NCBI GenBank assembly: GCA_021234155.1
Contig: JAJEKV010000046.1
Location: 1,974,298-2,038,297, forward strand
Reading direction: 5' to 3'
Length of the DNA: 64,000 nt
Origin: Isoetes taiwanensis
Lineage: Eukaryota > Streptophyta > Lycopodiopsida > Isoetales > Isoetaceae
Part shown: piece after piece, positions 56,224-64,000 of the stretch
Position numbering within the stretch: position 1 is the first letter of the stretch
How the letters are laid out: every line of letters begins with the position of its first letter
Program-made: the position numbers and the translations under genes
The notes under the pieces: generated by a model
Databases searched by the model: none
The model's input: only the letters and a program-made list of their open reading frames with translations
Told to the model about the DNA's origin: nothing

Positions 56224-56724
56224 ACAACCAACACACAACAACCATTGACATTAACAACCAACACATAACTACCATTGACATTAATTAACACAACCATTGT
56301 GTCCAACACATTTAAATTAAAATCCCCTTAAACCCCTTTGGTTTGGGTGCATATTCACGGGGGGTGATGTAGGCTTGTTAGAGCCCTTATAATTGTATTT
56401 TGCATTACAAAATCAACACCATATAGTATTAGCTTTGAAATCTTATAGTATTTTTTAATCTTGTTATCTGATTATAGCAAATTTTGTGCTTGCATACCCC
56501 ACAAACGAGGAACTTTTACGTGCGGTGTAGATTAAGGAATAAGGGGTGAATATGCCATCCAATGGCTCTAGGTGCGAGTCACCCCTGTGGTGAATATGCA
56601 CCCAAACCAAAGGGGTTTAGGGGGATTTTAATTTAAATGTGTTGGACACAATGGTTGTGTTAATTAATGTCAATGGTAGTTATGTGTTGGTTGTTAATGT
56701 CAATGGTTGTTATGTGTTGGTTGT
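56224..56724. mobile_element. foldback element with 135-bp inverted arms
   Basis: The left arm 56224-56358 is the reverse complement of the right arm 56590-56724 with about two mismatches over 135 bp. The 231-bp spacer (56359-56589) has no ORF. The arms contain short internal repeats (ACAACCAACACA..CCATTGACATTAA twice). The right arm ends exactly where gag-like coding of copia 2 begins, so it interrupts gag. It is most like a MITE or foldback transposon. No target duplication was found. Confidence 0.9.
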
Positions 56725-56897
56725 ACCCATCGCTCCCACTGCTCCTCGGTTTCCATCGTTCTGCTGGATCTACCCCCCCAAAGGTCCTCCACTTCTAATA
56801 TATGCAATGCAATGGCGTCTTTCCAAACTTGAAAACTTTGGACCTCCTTTGTATACATCCACAAAGATTCAATAATGATGCACCAAATGCTAGACAT
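56725..56897 (-). pseudogene. N-terminal gag fragment of copia element 2
   Basis: ATG at 56895-56897, 8 bp after the primer-binding site. FQVWKDAIALHILEVEDLW matches the copia gag start pattern (G-x-N-[FY]-x-x-W-K..DLW). EEQWERWV follows. The frame is cut by the right arm of the foldback. Confidence 0.65.
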
Positions 56898-56904
56898 ATT
56901 GATA

Positions 56905-56916
56905 GCTCCGATACCA
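56905..56916 (-). promoter_or_regulatory. primer-binding site, tRNA-iMet 3'-end type
   Basis: Minus-strand TGGTATCGGAGC, three bases from the LTR. It matches the usual plant copia site TGGTATCAGAGC (complement of the 3' end of initiator tRNA-Met) at 11 of 12 positions. This differs from the half-tRNA site in element 1. Confidence 0.85.
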
Positions 56917-56919
56917 ATC

Positions 56920-57737
56920 TGATGAATATATGAAGAAAATGTTAACCTTGGTGCTCTAGCAAGATTTATTTCTCAAAACAAACACTTGAGCATATAGAGT
57001 GCAATTAATGGTCTAGAGGAACCACAATATGGTCACTAATCTCCTCTAGATCAAGTGCAAGTTTGCAATCATTCTATTTCAAACAATAGAATGTAATACA
57101 ATATTTTGAGGGTCAATAAACCATTGAACCTTAAGAAAACAAATTAATAGAGTCACTGTTCATCGGGCATTCACCCGATCACTGTAGTATTCTTGACCAG
57201 AAGAATCTACGTCTGTTCGTCTCCTCCACAGCTTGATTCAATTGTACAGCTGCTATAAGCAAGTTCAATAGTTATGTAGAGATCATTCCGGCGGTTTAGG
57301 GAGGTGCATTCTTTCCAATCCGAGCTCTGGCTATGCTACACATATATCCCACAGGAATATCTCAAGAAGTATGACTTCGTCGAAATTATCCCACAGACAT
57401 AACATTGCAAACGGGCCCTTTGAACCATTGAATTATATCTTCAATTTTAAGTTATCTTCTTGCAACCATATTGACACTAGGTCACAATAATTCTTAACAT
57501 GCACCTTGAACTGGAAACACATGTTTGATCCCTGCATCATGAATAAGAAGTATTATGATTGAACTCGTGCGCCCCCTTCGCTTCTCATAGGCACTCTACT
57601 TTTCATATAACTTAGTTCATGATTTGCAACCTTTGCTAACTTAGTGCTCAACTTAAATCATTTTCTGCACAATCAAATCTACTGCCACTGCTTCTCATAG
57701 ATTTGATGTTGCAGGATTATGAGGTGAATTCCCATCA
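56920..57737 (-). repeat. 5' LTR of copia element 2
   Basis: 818 bp with TGATG..CATCA ends, aligned with 51637-52466. Differences are mostly small indels, for example near 56950 and 57550. In the element's direction it is the upstream LTR and carries the promoter. Confidence 0.93.
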
Positions 57738-57833
57738 TGTTTTGTGTAGATGCATGCTTATATAAGTTGGGTGTAGCTTCGCCTCAAGCTGTGTGTTGCC
57801 GCTTGCGCAATCCTCCGGAAACCCTAATCCCAA

Positions 57834-58040
57834 ATGTATTTGGCCAGGAAGAAGTCTCCCCGCAAGGGAGATCCACCGGAATGTGAAGGGGACTCAGCGC
57901 AACTGCTTGCTCTAATGAGTGAGATGAGAACAGAGATTGCAGAACTACAAAAATTGCTTGAAGAAGTGGTCAGACAGAATAAGTATGATTTATCTGCGTT
58001 TCGAGATAAGCAGACAAATCCGCTTCTTGAGGCTAGTTGA
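57834..58040 (+). CDS. small ORF with a coiled-coil-like segment
   Basis: 68 codons: basic start (MYLARKKSPRKGDPPECEGD), then a heptad-like amphipathic stretch (ALMSEMRTEIAELQKLLEEV), then QNKYDLSAFRDKQTNPLLEA and a stop. The last 20 codons lie in a 145-bp block repeated at 62792-62935. It could be a short protein, the first exon of a longer gene, or the start of a mobile-element protein (gag proteins often begin this way). The family is unknown. Confidence 0.45.
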   Translation: MYLARKKSPRKGDPPECEGDSAQLLALMSEMRTEIAELQKLLEEVVRQNKYDLSAFRDKQTNPLLEAS

Positions 58041-58126
58041 TGGGTTCCCTTTAGAATATTTAAGTCCATTCGCCTCCTTTCACCGCCATCGGTAGTTCTT
58101 GAGCCTCTCCTTCTTGGGTCGCTTGT
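57980..58126 (+). repeat. direct repeat, left copy (covers the end of the small ORF)
   Basis: About 145 bp from AAGTATGATTTATCTGCG to CTTCTTGGGTCGCTT, repeated at 62792-62935 with few differences. The copies are 4.8 kb apart in the same orientation. Confidence 0.9.
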
Positions 58127-60664
58127 ATTTTCAGCCTCTTCTCTTTCGTCCTGTCGTTTTGGGGTACTATTATTGCCGTTTTGTTTCGGCATGGCGGCCT
58201 CTCAGCTCGATTTATTACTTGTTCCCCTTGCTAGCATCCGATTTTGTGTCGATCACTTTCGGCAAAAGTGCGGTAAATAGAGGTTTGGGCGGCGGGAATA
58301 ATAAAGCTTATCTAGCGCTCCGAATTACCGGCCGGTTTGGTGCGTGTTGGATGTCTGTTGAGGCGGCCTCTGCTTTTCTTGGTGGTTGTGTACAAGCTGC
58401 CAAGCTGGGGTTTGGGCGGTCATCTTTGTGGTAGCAGATGCGGCAGGATATGAGACAAGTTGCTTTATGGGTGTTTCTTCCATTGCTTTGTGTCCCTTGA
58501 GGCGTTTAGAACCTTGATTAGGATCGGCTCGTGGGCTTGGCGAGTTCCGTGATCAGTAATCCTCTTTTTAAAGAGTTGCTTGAACGCAAGTACTCCATTT
58601 GCTATAAAAAGTTAATCTTGTGTTTCACGTAAATCTCACCTCCGAAGTTCATGGGTTGCTTTTGTCATGTCCGGATTTCTTTGAGCTGCCCCCCCCGAAG
58701 TTCATGGTTTGCTTTTGTTTTCGGGTCCATTTCTCCCTGAGGCCTTTGTGGCTTTTCCAAATTTGCATAACATAGGAGTTTGAGTAGATCGTTTGTAGTC
58801 TCTTATTTGAGAACGTAGGCGATGATGAACATGCTGTAATTTGATGCATTTAGAATTCGTCTTGCAATTTATTGTAGATTGTCAAGCAAAGAGTCCCTTG
58901 GTTATGGGAAGTTATTTTGCACAACTAGTTGCTATAGTTCTCCAGTTTGTAGTTTCTTCAAGTCTGGAACCATGCTCTTTATTTTCCATAGACAGAGACT
59001 TGTACTTACCTGGCAGCAGCACTGCTATTTTGAATGGCCATGTCTTGTTCTTTTCAGGGTCTACTTAATGGTTTTGGGAAGCTTTTTCCTTTATATTTTC
59101 ACACGGCATTTTCGTGGTTTATTTTCCATGCTAGCTTGGAGATGATAGCTCTTTGTGCCAGAATGTTTCCGAGGTTTGATTTCGTCGAAGGATTATAATT
59201 CCTGCCAAATGGAAGATCTTTCTATGGCAATAGGTAAGGGTGTATCGGATAAGGAGGTACCCGGGCCTTTCCCTTTGTCTTTATTTAGGCATATTCTTCT
59301 GCTGAAGTGTGGCAGAAGATGCAATATTTTTGGTTCACGGGTCTTGTGCCTAAAAAAGGGCTTCTCTGTACAACATCTGCTTTGGAGCACCTTGCGAAGG
59401 AAAGGTATGTCGTCTAAAGGTGAGACCATGTTTGTAAACAATCTTGTGTGCCGGCAAAATACCACCCAACTGCCCTTGTCATGCACAAGTTTGTAATTGG
59501 GGTTAGTAGGAAAGAGAATAGAAGTTTTTCTAGTTTGAGATGAGTTCTACGTTTCCCCGATTTGGTTGAGGCCCACTTTGAACACTTTTTGCCGTTAGGA
59601 TTATCTGGTTCTTTGCCATCCGCCGATGCTATTATAACATTGGTAAGATATGCAAACTTGCGGTGTCCGAGGTATATTAATTTTTATCTCAATTGTGTTT
59701 TTGGTTTGAGAAGCAGCTTGTCCAACTCTCATTTTTCCTTTGTATGATTTCTTCCACGCCTTTGTTATCTCATTCTTTAGATTTTCGTAGTTTATTGATG
59801 CTAGCTTCTCTATGTTTGCATGAGTTGTAGTTGAAGTGTTTTTTTGTTATTCTTTCTTGATATTTGCAAATTTGGGAGCTTTTAGACCTTCCTTCGGAAG
59901 CTTTTGGTAGTTTGGTTTGTTGTCTAAGCATATCTAAGCTTTTGGCTTGTTTTGATGTTGCATATATGACCTGTTGTTGAAACATATCAAAGTTTCTGAT
60001 TCGTTTTTGGTGACTCATTTTGGTGTCTTTGCACATGTTTACAAATATGGGAGCGCTTCGACCTCCCCCTAGAACTTTTCTAGTTTGAATTGTTGCATTC
60101 TGGATACTTTAGCTTCCGACTTGTTATGGGCTCTAGTTTTTCTCATGTGTTCTAAGATTTGCTTATGATCTAAACCACTAGAGCTTGGAAAGGTTATTCA
60201 ATTCTCTTGAAGTTTCTTGGTTTTTTGTGTTCTTATAGGTTGCAGATCCAAGCGCTTTTAGATCTCTCTTTGGGAAGTTCTGAGAAGATGTTTTTCACCT
60301 TAGACTATATGTGGGCTCGTTTATGAGGTGTTTTTTGCAGTATTGACTCTTATGTTGAGACTTTTATTTACATGAGAATCTGCAATGGCAACATTCAATC
60401 CTATGGAAACAGGTTTAAGCATTTTCCCAATGCATTTCATTAAGCGCCAATAGCTCCCCATTGCATGTATCACAAGCTGTACAAGGAATTATACTTTGTG
60501 CGAACAACTCGTGTTCACTTTGACAATGTTCGGGCTGTCCATCTAGGCTGTAAGTAATGGTTATAGTTTATGGAGCTGCGTATGCCATTTTATCAGTGCA
60601 TTTTGAGGATTTTAGGGTGTGCAAGCTTGTCAAATTCTTCCAAATAAATCCTCTTGACCCGGTC

Positions 60665-60790
60665 GATCCTTTGAATCATTGGTGCTCTTTATTTTCAGTT
60701 AACATTTTGTGTTTACTCCCACCAGTTTGATCCTTTGAATCATTGGTGCTATTTATTGCCAGTTAATATTTCATGTATACTCTCACCTAG
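60665..60790. repeat. 64-bp tandem duplication
   Basis: GATCCTTTGAATCATTGGTG starts copies at 60665 and 60729. They are collinear, with several substitutions. Confidence 0.88.
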
Positions 60791-62054
60791 TTAATGTGAT
60801 GGCTTAAGACTCAACATCAACGCCCTCATTACCATTTTACCTTTGGCGGATTGTATACCCATACACAACCTTGCATTTCCCTTGGACAGTAACCTTACTT
60901 GCCATTGCTTGCATTTTCAAGGCCTTGGTATTCTAGTTGGCCTTTATAGTCCTTTTTTACTTGATTTTTTGTCTTGCCGTTCTTGTCCTTGGTAGTAGAT
61001 GCATTTTTAGCTTGTAGACTTTTTATTTACGCCTTGTCTAGGTATGTGTCGATCTTACCTTTTTGTGCGATCTCACATGGGTATACCTTTGTTGTCTAAT
61101 GCCCATCCAATGCCTTCCTTTGTTATTTGGCCATTTTGTGTGCCATTTTTTTCTTTGGTTCCATGCTATTTTGATATTCCTTATGGAACTATTGACATTA
61201 GTTGTTACAATCTTCTTTGCAATTTATAGTCTGTATGACCCATGCAATGCATCATTATGTAGCTATCTTCAGAATTGTCATTGTTCATCACTTTGCTCGT
61301 CAAATTGTTTGATTTATTGGCTTCCCTCTATATAGCCAGTAGTCATCTCATTTTTCTTGTCACAAAGTGCTTCTCTTTCACGCCGCCTTTTCCACTTTCA
61401 TTATCTTGCCTAGGTATCCTTTAGATTTAATGCTCTTATTGTTGCACTTCCTCCCTTGATCGTATAGTTAGGTGGCATCTCGTCATGTTTGTGCTCCTGG
61501 CTATGCTACTATTGAAGTTGTAGAGCTTTCGTTTTCACTAACTGTGCCATAGGTTATAAGTCATACTCTATTGTGTGCACTCCCTTCCCCTTTTTTTTTT
61601 TTTTTTTTTTTAGAGAATAGACGTTTGAATCCATATCCCAAGTTGCCTTTTTCTCGGAGTGTTTTCGTCACATGGGTTTTGTTTTTCCCTCTTATGCTTG
61701 TTTTCTATTACATATTTGGAGGGCACCAGCTTTGTGGTTTCTAGACCATTCGCTCCTAGTTGCATTATCCTTTGAGTCACACATTTGGGGGTTTGTCCTT
61801 TAGGTTTTAAACTATGGACGATGTTTTGGCGGATGTTACCGACTTTAGTTGTGAAAATGTGGTGAAAAGCTCATTTGCAGGTTTGGACCTATGATTTGGT
61901 GAATCTCATCTTGTTGCACACTGGTCGATCCCATTTGTGTGAGTCCTTTGTGTGAGTTCGGTTGCTTACTTTTGCCAACTTCTCAGGTTTTATTGTGGTG
62001 TTTTCAGGTTTTAGATTTGCATTGTTTGATTCTCTTCTCGAATTTATGAGTTTT

Positions 62055-62176
62055 GACGTTTCCATTTGAATTTCATAGGGTGTATATATTTGTTAGCTTA
62101 GGACTATATAGTGTTTCGATGTTTCCATTTGAATTTCATAGGGTATATATATTTGTTAGCTGAGGGCTATATAGTG
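62055..62176. repeat. 63-bp tandem duplication
   Basis: GA(C/T)GTTTCCATTTGAATTTC starts copies at 62055 and 62118. A few substitutions between them. Confidence 0.9.
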
Positions 62177-62791
62177 GCATCGTTGCATCGGTTGGTCGGC
62201 GTATGAGAGGCATACTCGGATGTCTTGTGATTTAATACGCTTAGGATTGCATCTTCAAGGACCCTTGAATGAGGTGTTTACTTTGTTCATGGAGGTTTTA
62301 AAGTGTTAAGCTCAATAGTTTGATTGCTTGCTCCTGTGTCCTTGCTCATTTACTTGTTGGTAGAGCGTTTCATATCCTCTTTTAGCGTTGTTAGTTGTTT
62401 AAATCTACCTTTGCCTCATGCTCTCAATTTTTGCACCCAAACTCGTGTTCCGTCTTTCTCTGTTTCCTTTGCATTAAGTGTGGCTTAGAACCCTTTCTCT
62501 TGTAGGCCTTGTTCAGTTGTTTGGCTTGAGTGCTTATAAGACAACCTTCATGCCGGTGCTTTCTTGCTTAGATTTGGTCGTCAAACTTTGTTTAGCTTTA
62601 GAGTCTAGAGATGAGTCTTACTCTTTTATGGCCCCTATCCACGCCATCAAAGGTTGCGCTTAGGAGTGTTAGGGCTTCCTCATCTTGTAGATGTGGTGAT
62701 GTGGTCATTGTCCGTAGATTCTCGGTACTTTTCTCTGCCTCTTTTTTTTCAGGATGATTGTTGGTCTGTGTTGGAGTTCAACTAGGCTCTA

Positions 62792-62935
62792 GAAGTATGA
62801 TTTATCTGCGTTTCGAGATAAGCAGATAAATCCGCTTCTTGAGGCTAGTTGATGGGTTCCCTTTAGAGTATTTAAGTCCATTTCCACCTCCTTTTCGCCA
62901 TCACCGTTCTTGAGCCTCTCCTTCTTGGGTCGCTT
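62792..62935 (+). repeat. direct repeat, right copy
   Basis: Second copy of the 57980-58126 block. It is preceded by GGCTCTAG, a possible splice acceptor. The open frame of the first copy is kept (KYDLSAFRDKQ..PLLEAS). Confidence 0.9.
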
Positions 62936-64000
62936 TGTCCCACCCTCCCACCCCTCGTTTTTTGGGCCTTTTTAGTTAAGTGTTTCCTTGTTTGGTCAAT
63001 AGTCTCATGCTTTTATGGTTGCCGCGCTTTGAGTCCTCGTCGGCGATGACCGAGGGTCGCCGTGCCAAGTATCGATATTTGTAATGGTTCCCTTTTCATG
63101 ATTGATAGTCTTTTCCCGGCATGCCTTTGTTTTCTAGTCTTTCGCTCATTAATCCCATCGATCCGAGACATCGGATCGCCATTCTAGAATGGGACCCAGC
63201 ATGCATGTTTTGCATGCATGGGCGGCGCTATGCCCGCTCGGGTTGGGAGTTCGCTATTTTAGGCGTGTTTTCGCTCGACTTCATCGGGCGCTTTCTCGTC
63301 TCTCGCCAGTGACATCCATATTTCTATTCTTTGATCTCATGCGGAGGAGGGGCTTTTCTCTGCATGAGCTACTCTTTTTTCGACCCATTCATATCCTTTC
63401 TAACCCTTCTATCTTTGCCCTTTTTGTCCCAAGCAGGGACAATCTTCAACCTTTCCCTCGGATCTAGTATTTGAAGTTCTCTGTATCGGATGTTGTTGGT
63501 TTCATGCGGTAGCAAATCGACATTCTTAGACAGAGGCGAGCATGCATGCATTGCATGCGTCGCGATGCATGCATCGCGATGCATTTTTAAATGGTTTCAT
63601 CGGTTGGGGATCGCTTACTTATTGCGAGTTCTTCATCGACGTTTCATCGGCGCTTTCTCATCTCAGCGGTATCCATGGCTCCCCACCCTTCCCCTTTTAA
63701 AATTGTTATTTATATGTTGATATTTTTGTTATAATTGTCGCGTGCACGTGACCAGCCCCCCTTTCGAGGTGTAAATGTGTTGTTTTTGTCGGCGCGGCAC
63801 GCGGACCCCCCTCCTTTTTCGGTTTTTTTCTCTATTGGTTTTTCATTTGGTGATGTGCGGGTCCGGGACGATACGCGCTGACCGGTATTCTCGGTGGGCG
63901 TGGTTTTTTATTGGGAGCGTTTAGCGACCCTCGTTGTCAAAGCCCCTTTGTCGGGGATTTTATGCGGCTAGGGTTTCGCCGAAAACCCGAGAAGTAGGGT
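62936..64000. other. non-coding right edge
   Basis: Still pyrimidine-rich on the plus strand, then GC-richer from about 63.0 kb. Repeats of GCATGCAT-type palindromes at 63202-63222 and 63538-63582. Short frames only; no gene recognised. Confidence 0.4.

Larger units (their letters stand above)
51637..57737 (-). mobile_element. Ty1/copia LTR retrotransposon 2, minus strand, with foldback in gag
   Basis: A 6.1-kb element. LTRs are at 51637-52466 and 56920-57737, both with TGATG..CATCA ends, flanked by TGTTT. In the minus-strand sense: LTR, primer-binding site (56905-56916), gag start (56725-56897), foldback plus unrelated DNA (about 55070-56724), integrase, RT, RNase H, polypurine tract, LTR. 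The middle and end of gag and the protease are missing, replaced by the foldback region. The LTRs are similar with small indels, so it is fairly young but somewhat older-looking than element 1. Confidence 0.93.
58127..62791. other. T-rich non-coding stretch between the direct repeats
   Basis: The plus strand is strongly T-rich over A throughout, without recognisable coding. It could be a long intron, an untranslated transcript or the inside of a non-autonomous element. Small tandem pairs occur at 60665-60790 and 62055-62176, and a poly(T) run near 61591-61610. Confidence 0.5.

Noticed and set aside
1-64000. CRISPR array, bacterial operon or organellar genome interpretation
   Set aside because: No regular direct-repeat/spacer array. 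Introns, SINE-like heads and LTR retrotransposons show nuclear plant DNA.

Overview
The window is nuclear DNA from a plant with a large, repeat-rich genome. It holds two Ty1/copia retrotransposons with intact LTR pairs and target-site duplications, a P-type PPR pseudogene, receptor-like-kinase fragments, short introns with GT..AG ends, tRNA-derived SINE-like pieces and long AT-rich stretches. Protein fragments at 32.4-34.5 kb and 48.4-49.8 kb resemble large transposon-associated families (one with a DUF7869-like segment) that I associate with ferns and other seed-free plants. A fern-like host is therefore my best guess, but it is an inference and not proven by the sequence.

Layout. 1-10.9 kb: mostly non-coding, with a broken PPR gene (minus, about 4.95-6.03 kb), SINE-like pieces and diverged direct repeats. 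10.9-18.3 kb: a likely terminal exon (minus, 10921-11034), then a complete young copia element on the plus strand (11156-15885, flanked by AGGCG), then AT-rich DNA with weak exon-like pieces. 18.3-25 kb: non-coding, with a long (CT)n tract and a 40-bp-arm foldback. 25.0-27.9 kb: two unidentified ORFs of transposon-like appearance, followed by a duplicated, decayed receptor-like-kinase segment. 28.1-31.5 kb: a multi-exon minus-strand gene, partly consistent in splice phase but with in-frame stops, encoding a ubiquitin-like stretch and a C-terminal membrane helix. 32.4-34.5 kb: a broken DUF7869-like gene (minus).

35-49 kb looks different from the rest. It appears more GC-rich, contains degraded coding, and carries several families of quasi-palindromic repeats: AAATTGGGCGCCCAATTT-like sites, a 41-bp array centred on TATTCCGGAATA, and a 67-bp array built around a GGGCGGGCGCCC core. 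It also holds three related short protein fragments in mixed orientation. This is the most unusual part of the window. 51.6-57.7 kb: a second copia element (minus strand, flanked by TGTTT) whose gag is interrupted by a 501-bp foldback with 135-bp arms. 57.7-64 kb: one small coiled-coil-like ORF, whose end is repeated 4.8 kb downstream, in T-rich non-coding DNA.

Almost every recognisable coding region carries single-base frameshifts or stop codons. This includes the first copia element, although its LTRs are nearly identical. Either most of these are pseudogenes, or the assembly has residual indel errors; raw reads would decide. No intact, confidently functional host gene is visible.
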